DNA of 64,000 nucleotides from JAHZMA01 sp965205905 (GTDB lineage Bacteria > Pseudomonadota > Alphaproteobacteria > JABAAW01 > JAHZMA01), in contig CBDBHZ010000011.1 of the NCBI GenBank assembly GCA_965205905.1, positions 434,001 through 498,000 on the forward strand, written 5' to 3'. The notes under the pieces were generated by a model that was not told where the DNA came from, ran no database searches, and saw only the letters and a list, made by a program, of their open reading frames with translations. Below, piece after piece: positions 25,947 through 34,403 of the stretch. The position numbers were made by a program, and so were the translations under genes. Numbering within the stretch: the first letter of the stretch is position 1; every line of letters begins with the position of its first letter.

Positions 25947-26614
25947 CGCTTTATTGCAGGCGCGAATAAGGCATTGATGGCGGCTGAAGCAAGTGCCGAC
26001 CCACCCTCGCGCCCTTTAATTGCCAACCATTCAATCTGGCATTCAACATGCCATTTATCAGCTTGTTCAATCAGGCAATCTTTGGATTCTGCCGCACCGA
26101 TAAACCCCACAGGCAATGCGATAATCAGCAATGGCAAAATTTTACCCGCTTGAATATTTTCTAACAAACGGAATAAAGCAGTGGGCGCATTGCCAATCAC
26201 GGCAATCGCGGTGTGGGGTTTGGCTTGCCATAAATCCACCGCCGCCGCACTGCGCGTGGTGTTATATTGTTTGGCATGGGCGGCAATATCAGGGTGATTC
26301 AGGGTGCATTTAATAGGCAGATTTTCAGGTAGGTTTTTGGCAATAATGCCCGCACGGGTCATCTCGCTATCGGTGAAAATAATCTCCGCCTGCCTCACTC
26401 GCTTGATAAAATCCTCATCATGCCAACCAGCAGAATAACGCACATTATCGGCAATTTCCACGCGCCCTACGGCATGGGCTAACCTTTGAATCACAGGATA
26501 GATATTTTTTGGAAATTTACTAGAATCTATCAAAGCATCAATGGTTTGAAACGATTCGCGGTAAATCTGGTCAGGGTTGCGACAATAAGGCGGAATGATA
26601 GCCGAATGTTTCAT
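25943..26614 (-). CDS. cobH: Precorrin-8X methylmutase
   Basis: CobH (CbiC) moves the methyl group from C11 to C12, giving hydrogenobyrinate or cobyrinate. The 223-residue protein contains IYRESFQTIDA with a nearby Arg, HAVGRVEIADNVRYSAGW with the catalytic-type histidine, and the conserved IGNAPTALFRLLE and LPVGFIGAAESK near residues 140 and 175. It is directly between cbiX and cobL with overlapping or abutting codons. Confidence 0.95.
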   Translation of the reverse strand: MKHSAIIPPYCRNPDQIYRESFQTIDALIDSSKFPKNIYPVIQRLAHAVGRVEIADNVRYSAGWHDEDFIKRVRQAEIIFTDSEMTRAGIIAKNLPENLPIKCTLNHPDIAAHAKQYNTTRSAAAVDLWQAKPHTAIAVIGNAPTALFRLLENIQAGKILPLLIIALPVGFIGAAESKDCLIEQADKWHVECQIEWLAIKGREGGSALASAAINALFAPAIKR

Positions 26615-27636
26615 TATTTTTTCTTGAGCGTGATAGGACCTAATGGGTGATTGGCATGGGGATAAGGGTGGTGATGGTGGTCGTGAGTGTGTTCATGCCC
26701 GTGAGTATGCCCGTCATTATCATGGTGATGATGATGCTCATTTTTATGCCCTTCATCTTTATTATCAGCATCAGTGCCGATACCTTCCACATGGTGATGA
26801 TGGCTCTCTTGACGTAACCCCACCTCGTTTTCGAAGCCAAAAAATTGTTCGCGATATTTGCATAATTGGCAATTCATATTATTCTTGCCCTCTTCAATCT
26901 CAGCAATGCGCTGCAGAAAAGCATCAACAACCTTATCGTGGCTATTCAAATAACCAGCTTTGATAAATTCAATATCAGGCAATTCTGCCGCCACCGCATC
27001 GGTATGCTGATAGATTCTATCAATTAAAATACCGCTAAATAGAAAATATGGAAACACCACAATCCGCTTAAAACCTAGCTTTGCCGCATGATGTAGGGCA
27101 GGGGTTACCAGCGGAAAAGTAACGCCAGAATAGCCGATTTCAATCCAGCCAAAGCCCATCGCCTCGCCAATCATCCGTGCAATTTTGAAAATATTAGAAT
27201 TGGCATCGGGGTCAGATGCACCGCGCCCGATTACCATCAGCAATGTATCACTGATTGGGAACTCTTTTTTATCTTGCAGACTTTCACTGATACGTTCGCA
27301 AGCGGCATCGAGTAATTTTAAGTCAATCCCCAATTCACGCCCATAGCGGATATTGATTTCGGGGTTATTTTTTTGATACATATTTAGCACCGAAGGAATA
27401 TCATTCTTGGCGTGCCCTGCGGCAAATAACATACCCGGCACGGCTAAAATATCATCAGCCTGTTGCTTTAATTGGTCTAATCCGTGATTGATGGTGGGGC
27501 GGGCAAATTCTAAAAACCCGTAATCAACAGGTATTGGCGCCATGCGTTCGGTGATTTTATCTACCAAAATTTTAAATTGCGTTACCGCATCGTTAGAGCG
27601 CGAGCCGTGACCGCATATCATAATCCCTTTAGCCAT
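26614..27636 (-). CDS. cbiX: Sirohydrochlorin cobaltochelatase, long CbiX form with His-rich tail
   Basis: CbiX inserts Co2+ into sirohydrochlorin, the first committed step of the cobalt-early route. The N-terminal half has the catalytic histidine in MICGHGSRSND and LFAAGHAKNDIP; the second half repeats the chelatase fold (LLMVIGRGASDPDANS, VFPYFLFSG). At about residue 255 follows MNCQLC, the MXCXXC motif that holds an Fe-S centre in long CbiX proteins, and the last 70 residues are extremely rich in His and Asp. A strong AGGAGG precedes the start. It heads the operon cbiX-cobH-cobL-cobI-cobJ-cobM. Confidence 0.92.
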   Translation of the reverse strand: MAKGIMICGHGSRSNDAVTQFKILVDKITERMAPIPVDYGFLEFARPTINHGLDQLKQQADDILAVPGMLFAAGHAKNDIPSVLNMYQKNNPEINIRYGRELGIDLKLLDAACERISESLQDKKEFPISDTLLMVIGRGASDPDANSNIFKIARMIGEAMGFGWIEIGYSGVTFPLVTPALHHAAKLGFKRIVVFPYFLFSGILIDRIYQHTDAVAAELPDIEFIKAGYLNSHDKVVDAFLQRIAEIEEGKNNMNCQLCKYREQFFGFENEVGLRQESHHHHVEGIGTDADNKDEGHKNEHHHHHDNDGHTHGHEHTHDHHHHPYPHANHPLGPITLKKK

Positions 27637-27677
27637 GAAGCCTCCTTATGATGGATAGATTGTGTAAATTTTTGATG

Positions 27678-27974
27678 TTAAGAATCTTTAGGTTCGTCGT
27701 TAGATTGCAACACACTATGTTCTTTCAGATAATGCAATCTTTCGCGTAAATCTTTAATTTCGGCATGTAAGCGCGGACGGGCATGAACCCAATAATTCAA
27801 CCAGCCCAGAATAAAGCCAATCAAGAAAAAGAAAAAGGCAATCAAGAATAGTGGCGTATCTAACGAAAAAGGAAACGGCCAAAACCCTAACGGCACGATA
27901 AAGCGATTAGAAACCGCAAAAACAATTGCAAATAGCATCAGACATAAAGCAAAAATATTAACAAATTGGCGCAT
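27678..27974 (-). CDS. lapA: LapA-domain inner-membrane protein
   Basis: This 98-residue protein has two hydrophobic segments (about 5-27 and 40-62) followed by a charged, coiled-coil-like tail (LHAEIKDLRERLHYLKEH), the layout of LapA/YciS (DUF1049). In enterobacteria LapA works with LapB and FtsH to control LPS synthesis; no lapB is visible here. It follows ihfB by two bases, an arrangement common in proteobacteria. Confidence 0.75.
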   Translation of the reverse strand: MRQFVNIFALCLMLFAIVFAVSNRFIVPLGFWPFPFSLDTPLFLIAFFFFLIGFILGWLNYWVHARPRLHAEIKDLRERLHYLKEHSVLQSNDEPKDS

Positions 27975-27976
27975 GA

Positions 27977-28270
27977 TTATTTTCCATTCTCTTTTTCATT
28001 CATTCGGTCAAACAAGGCTTTGCCGATTTTGAAGGCAGGGTTTTTTTTGGTTGCCACATTAACAATATCGCCATTACGCGGATTTCTGCCAATGCGTGGG
28101 TTTGATGTTTTCACCTTAAACGCACCAAATCCTCGTAATTCTATGCGGTCGCCACTCATCAGTGCGTCGCTGATTTTATCAAAAAAAATATCCACCACTT
28201 TCTCTGCCTCATCATTGCTGAGATAGTCGTTTTTTTCGGATAATAATGTGATTAATTGTGAACGGGTCAT
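27977..28270 (-). CDS. ihfB: Integration host factor subunit beta
   Basis: The 97-residue protein is of the HU/IHF family. It has the beta-arm block RIELRGFGAFKVKTSNPRIGRNPRNG with the DNA-intercalating proline in NPR, and a C-terminal helix VATKKNPAFKIGKALFDRMN. The start MTRSQLITLLSEK and the length fit IhfB rather than IhfA or HU. The other subunit gene is not in this window. Confidence 0.9.
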   Translation of the reverse strand: MTRSQLITLLSEKNDYLSNDEAEKVVDIFFDKISDALMSGDRIELRGFGAFKVKTSNPRIGRNPRNGDIVNVATKKNPAFKIGKALFDRMNEKENGK

Positions 28271-28327
28271 CTATCAATAGGATTAAGATTAATAATATCG
28301 CATCATAAATGATGATGGGGATAGTTT

Positions 28328-29092
28328 TCAAGATAAAAAATTATTTTTAATAAAATCAATCACTTTGCACTTGTTATCAAAAACGTGAAGCGGTTGATTT
28401 GGCAAAACGGGCTGTTGCAACATGACTATCGGGATATTTTGTTGTTCGGCAATGATTAATTTTTGCAAAGCTGATTCTGCACCAGAATGACGGCATAAAA
28501 CAAGGTCTATCTTGTGCGTTTTTAACAAAGCCTCCTCTTTTTCGGCGGTGAAAGGTAAATCAGCACTGATGAGTTGGCAATTCTCTGGCAGATTACTGAT
28601 TTTCGCCCCCTCTATCACTCTTAAGTAAAATTTTTTATCGTGATAGGCGGCAAAATAGGGAGATAAGATTTCAATTTTTTTACCGCCTAATGCCACCAAT
28701 ATGTTACGTGCTTGCGGGTGATTCTTTACCATCACCATCATTTCTTTATTATCTTCTGCCATCTGCCAATTTGCTGATATTTGCCATCTGCGCTGATAGT
28801 GAAGCAGGAGGACTTTGGATTTAACGCAAGCGTTTCCGATATTTGTCGATATGTTGGTCGCAAAAGGATGCGTGGCATCAATCACCAAATCGATATTGCT
28901 TAAATAGTCATCAATTTCTTCGCCAAACCCGCCTTGCCTTATGGTAAGATTGGCAGTTTCTTTGGGCAATGTTGGTTGCTTGGTAATCCCCGCTAATGAA
29001 TAGATAGTCTGGTATTGCGGAAAATGTTCAGCCAGCAAATCAGCTATTTGGCGTGCATCTTCGGTGCCGCCTAATAGCAAGATTTTACTCAC
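28328..29092 (-). CDS. cobK: Precorrin-6A / cobalt-precorrin-6A reductase
   Basis: CobK (CbiJ) reduces the C18-C19 double bond of the corrin precursor with NAD(P)H. The start is taken as GTG at 29092, giving SKILLLGGTEDARQIADLL, the nucleotide-binding N-terminus; other family motifs are LVIDATHPFA near residue 75 and VLCRHSGAESALQKLIIA near 200. A frame extending to 29173 would overlap phoU for 29 codons and is unlikely. The GTG overlaps the end of phoU (GGTGAGTAA), so cobK is translationally linked to the phosphate operon, not to the main cob operon. Confidence 0.9.
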   Translation of the reverse strand: MSKILLLGGTEDARQIADLLAEHFPQYQTIYSLAGITKQPTLPKETANLTIRQGGFGEEIDDYLSNIDLVIDATHPFATNISTNIGNACVKSKVLLLHYQRRWQISANWQMAEDNKEMMVMVKNHPQARNILVALGGKKIEILSPYFAAYHDKKFYLRVIEGAKISNLPENCQLISADLPFTAEKEEALLKTHKIDLVLCRHSGAESALQKLIIAEQQNIPIVMLQQPVLPNQPLHVFDNKCKVIDFIKNNFLS

Positions 29093-29771
29093 CTTCAAAA
29101 TCAGGAAACATTCCTTTATGGCGGTAATAAAGCAATTCGGCAATATTAGTAACCACATCACCCATGCGCTCAATATGTTTGATAATCAGCATATAATGAA
29201 TGAAGCCAGATATTTTCTTGGGGTCTTCCAACGTATAGGTAAGTGATTCGCGAAACAGGCTGACATACATATCATCAAGCGCATCATCAGCTTTAATAAT
29301 TTCTACCGCTTGTTCGGCAATGGCATCATCGCTTAAATCGCTTTGATAAAGCGCGACAATTTCCGATACCATATTGCTGACATAGTCGATAATATGTTTG
29401 AGGTGCGAATAGCCTGCAAATCTGCCCTCAACGGAGGCTTTTTGATACCATTTGGCAATATTTTTGGCATAATCACCTAACCGCTCCAACTCGTTTGAGG
29501 CATCGCGAACCATCAATAAATAGCGTAAATCAGTGCCAACGGGCTGATGCATGGCAATCACTTGCACAGTGTTATCATTGATATCATGTTGCTGCTTATC
29601 AATATCTTTTTCTTTATCGCGGACTTTCTGTAGCAATTCTAAATCATTATCTAACACGCCTTGCAACGCATCTTTGATTTGCTTTTTCACATCATCGCCT
29701 AATTCGGAGAATTTGATGCCAAGCATATGTAAATCAGCACCATATTGCTTATGCGAATGTGTTTGTTCCAT
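29085..29771 (-). CDS. phoU: Phosphate-signalling protein PhoU
   Basis: PhoU is a helical, metal-binding regulator that links the Pst transporter to the PhoR-PhoB two-component system. The 228 residues form the double PhoU domain; both halves show the pattern with acidic clusters (EKDIDKQQHDIND, then NELERLGDYAKNIA, and later KHIERMGDVVTNIAE). It follows pstB by six bases, as in most pst operons. phoR and phoB are not in the window. Confidence 0.95.
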   Translation of the reverse strand: MEQTHSHKQYGADLHMLGIKFSELGDDVKKQIKDALQGVLDNDLELLQKVRDKEKDIDKQQHDINDNTVQVIAMHQPVGTDLRYLLMVRDASNELERLGDYAKNIAKWYQKASVEGRFAGYSHLKHIIDYVSNMVSEIVALYQSDLSDDAIAEQAVEIIKADDALDDMYVSLFRESLTYTLEDPKKISGFIHYMLIIKHIERMGDVVTNIAELLYYRHKGMFPDFEGE

Positions 29772-29777
29772 ATTTTA

Positions 29778-30584
29778 CTATCCTATCCTGCCAGTGATAT
29801 ATTCTTCAGTTTTTTTCTGTTTGGGGTTGGTGAACATATTTTTTGTGGCACTATATTCAATCAGTTCGCCTAGATGAAAAAAGGCAGTATGTTCCGATAT
29901 GCGCGCCGCCTGTTGCATGGAATGGGTAACGATAACGATGGTGAATTTCTTCTTGAGGTCAATAATCAGATTCTCAATATGGGCAGTGGCAATCGGGTCT
30001 AACGATGAGCAAGGTTCGTCCATTAAAATAATATCAGGCTTAATGGCAATGGTGCGGGCGATACATAATCTTTGTTGCTGTCCGCCTGAAAGCCCTGCGG
30101 CATCTTGAGTTAAGCGGTCTTTCACCTCGTTAAATAAGCCAGCGCGATGCAGACTTTCTTCTACCAAATCATTCAAATCAGCCTTGTTTTTGGCAATGCC
30201 ATGAATACGCGGGCCGTAGGCAACGTTTTCGTAAATACTTTTGGGAAATGGATTAGGCTTTTGAAACACCATGCCCACCCTTGCCCGTAAATCATGAACA
30301 TCGATAATGCTATTATCATAAATATTGGTATCATCAATAAAAATATTGCCCGTAACATGGCAGTTTTTAATCACATCATTCATGCGGTTGATACAGCGTA
30401 AAATGGTGGATTTACCGCAACCCGATGGTCCAATAAAAGCAGTTACCATATTGGGTTTAATTTTTAATGAAACATCGAAGGTAACTTGCTTATCGCTATA
30501 AAAAACATTCAAATATTCAAAACGAATTTTTGTCTGTTTTTTAGTTTTTTCTTGTTTCATATTTTTACTATCGGTTTTTGCCAT
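29778..30584 (-). CDS. pstB: Phosphate ABC transporter ATP-binding protein
   Basis: PstB energises high-affinity phosphate import. Walker A is GPSGCGKST near residue 53-61, the Q-loop is VFQKPNPFPKSIYENVAYGP, the signature is LSGGQQQRLCIARTIA, and Walker B is DIILMDEPCSSLDP, all typical of PstB. The N-terminal 20 residues are lysine-rich. The gene lies between pstA and phoU on the same strand. Confidence 0.97.
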   Translation of the reverse strand: MAKTDSKNMKQEKTKKQTKIRFEYLNVFYSDKQVTFDVSLKIKPNMVTAFIGPSGCGKSTILRCINRMNDVIKNCHVTGNIFIDDTNIYDNSIIDVHDLRARVGMVFQKPNPFPKSIYENVAYGPRIHGIAKNKADLNDLVEESLHRAGLFNEVKDRLTQDAAGLSGGQQQRLCIARTIAIKPDIILMDEPCSSLDPIATAHIENLIIDLKKKFTIVIVTHSMQQAARISEHTAFFHLGELIEYSATKNMFTNPKQKKTEEYITGRIG

Positions 30585-30607
30585 GTTACTTCCATTATAA
30601 CCAAATA

Positions 30608-31882
30608 TTATAATTTGCGCGATAATTTTTGTCTTAAAATAATTGCCAATAGATTAAAGGTAATTAAAAAGACAAGCAATACCAAAATCGCCGCTGCTGA
30701 ACGCGCTACAAAGCCCAATTCTGGGGTATCAGCCCAGATAAAAATCTGCACGGGTAGGGCAGAGGCATATTCAAGCGGATTGCTAGGCGTGTTGATAATA
30801 AACGCCACCATGCCAATCATCAAGAGGGGAGCAGTTTCGCCTAATGCTTGCGCCATCGCAATGATTGACCCTGTTAAAATAGATGGAAAACAAACGGGCA
30901 AAACATGGTGGAAAATCATTTGCATACGGCTTGCGCCCAAGCCCAATGCTGCCTCGCGAATGGATTGCGGCACACTTTTTAAGGCGGTGCGGGTAACGAT
31001 GATGATGGTCGGCATCGACATGAGCGACAGCACCAACCCGCCAACAAACGGGGTGGAGCGTGGCAGTCCGAAAAAATTTAAGAAAATCGCCAAGCCTAAT
31101 AAGCCGAAGACGATTGATGGCACAGCCGCAAGATTATTGATATTCACCTCGATAAAATCGGTGAATTTATTTTCAGGGGCAAATTCCGAAAGATATATCG
31201 CCGCTAGCACGCCTAATGGCACTGATAGAATCAGGGTAATCATCAATAGCCAGAATGAACCAATCAGCGCACCTAATATACCAGCAGTCTCTGATTCCCT
31301 AGAATCATTATTGCTGAGAAAAGCAAAATTGAGGCGGTTTTCAATTTGCCCATTATCGCGCAATTTTTGGAGCCAGATAATTTGCTGTTCGCTCACATTA
31401 CGGCTGATACCATCTTTGCCCTGCACGTCTAAATCATATTTCAGCGCAAGGTCAAACTCATCATCAAGGGGGAAGGCGAAATTGATTGTCTCGCCCAATT
31501 TATCAGGATATTTTTGAACATAGTCAGCAAGCAGATAGGGGCTATTGATGCTGATAATTTTATAGAGTTTTCGTTTATCGCCCCTGCTGGTAATTTCAGG
31601 GAAAGCATCGCGTAATGTTTGCTTTACCAGCGCATTATAATTGCCTTCTTGCAATGATTCAGGTGATTTATCACCTAAAGGGTCAAGCATATTAGGGTCA
31701 AGTGTTACATCAAAATGGGCGTAATGCTGATGAAAAGCAGGCAATGCGCGTTTGGTAATATCAACTGCAAAAAATAATAAAAAACAAAGTGCAAAAATAA
31801 TGGTGCTCAAACAAAATCGTTTGAAATAAATCTCGCGCCGTAAGCGTTTGTTGAGGCTTTTTGTATGAAATATTTTGGTCAT
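30608..31882 (-). CDS. pstA: Phosphate ABC transporter permease PstA
   Basis: The C-terminal ~230 residues form the BPD_transp_1 permease with the EAA loop IREAALGLGASRMQMIFHHV. The N-terminal ~185 residues contain one membrane segment (about 25-45) and a large periplasmic domain, the DUF3333-type extension found in many proteobacterial PstA proteins, so 424 residues is normal for this form. It starts three bases after the end of pstC. Confidence 0.95.
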   Translation of the reverse strand: MTKIFHTKSLNKRLRREIYFKRFCLSTIIFALCFLLFFAVDITKRALPAFHQHYAHFDVTLDPNMLDPLGDKSPESLQEGNYNALVKQTLRDAFPEITSRGDKRKLYKIISINSPYLLADYVQKYPDKLGETINFAFPLDDEFDLALKYDLDVQGKDGISRNVSEQQIIWLQKLRDNGQIENRLNFAFLSNNDSRESETAGILGALIGSFWLLMITLILSVPLGVLAAIYLSEFAPENKFTDFIEVNINNLAAVPSIVFGLLGLAIFLNFFGLPRSTPFVGGLVLSLMSMPTIIIVTRTALKSVPQSIREAALGLGASRMQMIFHHVLPVCFPSILTGSIIAMAQALGETAPLLMIGMVAFIINTPSNPLEYASALPVQIFIWADTPELGFVARSAAAILVLLVFLITFNLLAIILRQKLSRKL

Positions 31883-31885
31883 GAT

Positions 31886-33052
31886 TTAGCCATAATTGCG
31901 GGTAAATTTTTTGCGAATCATCAGTGCAATAATGTTAAGAAATAAGGTGATGATAAAGAGTAACAAACCCAAAGCAAAGGCAGCCAATGTTTTTGGAGAA
32001 TCGAATTCTTGGTCGCCCACCAACAGGCTAACAATTTGAACAGTAACGGTGGTTACGGCTTGAAAAGGGTTAAAATTAATCTGGGCGGCAAGCCCCGCGG
32101 CCATCACCACAATCATGGTCTCCCCAATGGCACGGCTAATCGCCAATAACACCGCACCTACCAAGCCCGGCATGGCGGCGGGCAATAGCACCAAAATAAT
32201 AGTCTCGCTATTGGTTGCCCCCATCGCATAAGAAGCATCGCGCAAACTTTGTGGAATCGCATTGAACACATCATCACTTAATGACGAGATAAAAGGAATC
32301 AGCATAATCCCCATCACAATACCAGCGGCAAGCGCGCTTTCGGCACTGGAAGCAATGCCTAAAAATGTGCCAATATCTTTGATAATGGGCGCAACCGTTA
32401 GGGCGGCAAAAAAGCCATAAACCACAGTGGGAATGCCTGCCAAAATCTCTAACATCGGCTTCAAAATCGCGCGCCCACGTGGCGAGGCATACTCAGAAAG
32501 ATAAATTGCCGATGATAGCCCGAAGAAAATCGCCATCATCACCGCGATAAAGGTAATCACAAGCGTGCCAAAAATCACTGGAATTGCGCCGAACTTAAAA
32601 TCAACGCCAGCGGTTTTTTCTTTATAGTGAAACGCGCTTTGTGGCGACCATTCTAACCCGAACAAAAAATCAGTAATCGGGATTTGCTTAAAAAACGCAA
32701 TCGCCTCAAAAATCAGTGATAACACAATGCCGATGGTGGTCAGCACCGCAATGAAAGAGCATAGAAATAAAACCGCTAAAATCGCTCTTTCATAATTGAG
32801 ACGAATCGTTTTTTCAAAAAAATTGCGTAACGCAAAGCGGCTTAATAATGCGAATAACAGGCTTAATATTAGAATCGTTAAAGTAATGCTTCCAATTCGA
32901 CCAGATAGTGACTGGCTGGGGGCAAGCATCATAATATATGATATGAGCAATAGCGCAAAACCGATTGGCAAAAACGCGCATAGCGCAAGATTTTTCCAGT
33001 TGGGTCTATGCCAGTTGGGATTGGATTTTTGCACAGATGCAGAGAAAGACAT
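31886..33052 (-). CDS. pstC: Phosphate ABC transporter permease PstC
   Basis: I place the start at the ATG at 33052; a TTG 24 bases further upstream is possible but the GAGG that would serve as ribosome site lies inside that extension. The protein has an N-terminal pair of membrane helices, a long extracytoplasmic linker with FLFGLEWSPQSAFHYKE, and the permease domain with the EAA loop LRDASYAMGATNSETIILVLLP. It forms the membrane channel with PstA. Confidence 0.93.
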   Translation of the reverse strand: MSFSASVQKSNPNWHRPNWKNLALCAFLPIGFALLLISYIMMLAPSQSLSGRIGSITLTILILSLLFALLSRFALRNFFEKTIRLNYERAILAVLFLCSFIAVLTTIGIVLSLIFEAIAFFKQIPITDFLFGLEWSPQSAFHYKEKTAGVDFKFGAIPVIFGTLVITFIAVMMAIFFGLSSAIYLSEYASPRGRAILKPMLEILAGIPTVVYGFFAALTVAPIIKDIGTFLGIASSAESALAAGIVMGIMLIPFISSLSDDVFNAIPQSLRDASYAMGATNSETIILVLLPAAMPGLVGAVLLAISRAIGETMIVVMAAGLAAQINFNPFQAVTTVTVQIVSLLVGDQEFDSPKTLAAFALGLLLFIITLFLNIIALMIRKKFTRNYG

Positions 33053-33143
33053 TTCTCTCAATTTCCTCTTCCTCAAATATCATAGGGTGAGTCTGATTGT
33101 GAATACTGCATATCTGCATTAAACTGCTAATGAAGTCAACCTT

Positions 33144-33165
33144 TTTATCAATAAACAAAAGCCCT
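33144..33165 (-). terminator. Possible weak hairpin after the second pstS
   Basis: On the minus strand CAAAA and TTTTG flank GGGC and are followed by TTTATTG, about 25-40 bases after the pstS stop. Such a leaky structure between pstS and pstC would favour excess binding protein. The stem is short. Confidence 0.3.
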
Positions 33166-33187
33166 TTTGCAAGCAAACAGCTATGTT

Positions 33188-34231
33188 TTATTCAGATAGG
33201 TTTTTTGATAATTTTGCCTCTTCAATAGAAAATTCGGCATTTGAAAGTGGAATAAGTCCCGTTTCAGTTAAAAAACCATTACCAGTAATGGCATTTTTAT
33301 CAATGAATAAATTCACATAAGATTGTAGCACTGGTAATGTTTTGTAATCATTTTCATTGACATAAAAATAAAGCGGACGCGACATTTTATAATAGCCACT
33401 TAAAATATCAGCAACATTTGGCGCAACCCTCTCTATATTGATGGCACGCAATGTATAGCTGCCTAATTTATAGTAAGAATAGCTGAAAATAGCGAGCGCA
33501 TCAGGGTTACTCTTAATCGCCTCAAAGGTTAGCAAGTCATTTTCAGGCACTTCTATATAGTGACCATCATCACGCAATGTGCTGGCTAATTCATTGAATT
33601 TATCTCTGCTTGTTTTATATAATTTAATCATTTGAATACTGGATAAAGCACTATTTTCTAAGGCAAGCTCTTGAAACGCATCACGTGTGCCCGAACCTTT
33701 GGGCGGTCCATAAATCTTAATATCAATATCGGGTAATTGGGGTGAAATATCACTCCATTTTTTGTAAGGATTAGCAACCAGCTGTCCTTTGATATAAAGT
33801 TGCCTAATGGTGGCCTGATAGATTTGCTTGCGACTGAGAGACTCTATTGCTTTATTATCAATATGAGTCGTAAGCGCAATGCCGTCACGCCCCACCCAAA
33901 ATTCTATAAGTTTAATATTATTATCTTGGCATGTTGCAAGTTCGCTAGGTTTAATACGGCGCGAAGCATTAGCGATATGCGCTTCTTTATGACATACTGC
34001 TTTGATGCCAGCGGTTGAGCCTGTTTTTTCAACAATCGGGGCAGTGCCTGTTTGTTTTTTTGTGCGTTGTGCAATCGCTTCGGCAAAAGGATGGACGGTG
34101 GTAGAACCAGTGATGATAATGTCATCTTCTGTCTGAGCAAAACTAATTGGCACCATCAATGATGATATAAATGCTATTACTAGGCTATTTTTAAGGATAA
34201 AACGCATGATTGCGTGATTGAGGTGAGACAT
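33188..34231 (-). CDS. pstS: Phosphate-binding protein PstS, second paralog
   Basis: This periplasmic substrate-binding protein of the pst system has a signal peptide (hydrophobic SLVIAFISSLMVPISFAQ) and the PstS phosphate-loop motifs GSTTVHPFAEAIAQ, EKTGSTAGIKAVC, NASRRI and YGPPKGSGTRDAF. The 347-residue length is usual. It is a clear paralog of the gene at 34404 and lies between that gene and pstC. AGGAG precedes the chosen start by seven bases. A promoter lies in the gap upstream. Confidence 0.93.
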   Translation of the reverse strand: MSHLNHAIMRFILKNSLVIAFISSLMVPISFAQTEDDIIITGSTTVHPFAEAIAQRTKKQTGTAPIVEKTGSTAGIKAVCHKEAHIANASRRIKPSELATCQDNNIKLIEFWVGRDGIALTTHIDNKAIESLSRKQIYQATIRQLYIKGQLVANPYKKWSDISPQLPDIDIKIYGPPKGSGTRDAFQELALENSALSSIQMIKLYKTSRDKFNELASTLRDDGHYIEVPENDLLTFEAIKSNPDALAIFSYSYYKLGSYTLRAINIERVAPNVADILSGYYKMSRPLYFYVNENDYKTLPVLQSYVNLFIDKNAITGNGFLTETGLIPLSNAEFSIEEAKLSKNLSE

Positions 34232-34266
34232 AGCTTGCTCCTATATCTTTATGATTGGTCGCATGG

Positions 34267-34295
34267 ATAATAACAAAAAGCAAATTATATGCCAA
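34267..34295 (-). promoter_or_regulatory. Promoter of the second pstS
   Basis: On the minus strand TTGGCA (34290-34295) and TATTAT (34267-34272) are separated by 17 bases, about 36 bases before the start codon at 34231. I could not recognise a Pho box in it. Confidence 0.55.
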
Positions 34296-34403
34296 GCAAA
34301 AATTAAAAAAATATTAAATTTTAAAAAAAGCCAGTGAGACTCAAGCAATAACGCTATTATTAGTTGATGAACTTCATAATTATTAATCTATTATTTACAT
34401 TGA

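Noticed and set aside
26640..26840. Met/Thr/Ile-rich minus-strand frame over the cbiX 3' end
   Set aside because: It is the His-rich tail of cbiX read in another frame.
27637..27677. Cobalamin riboswitch before cbiX
   Set aside because: The gap to lapA is only 41 bases and no B12-box-like sequence is seen. The other cob gene starts overlap upstream genes.
30486..31517. A 343-codon open frame on the plus strand
   Set aside because: It lies antisense to pstA and pstB, which have full sets of family motifs. Its translation is rich in Lys, Ser and Ile with no domain, as expected for a mirror frame.
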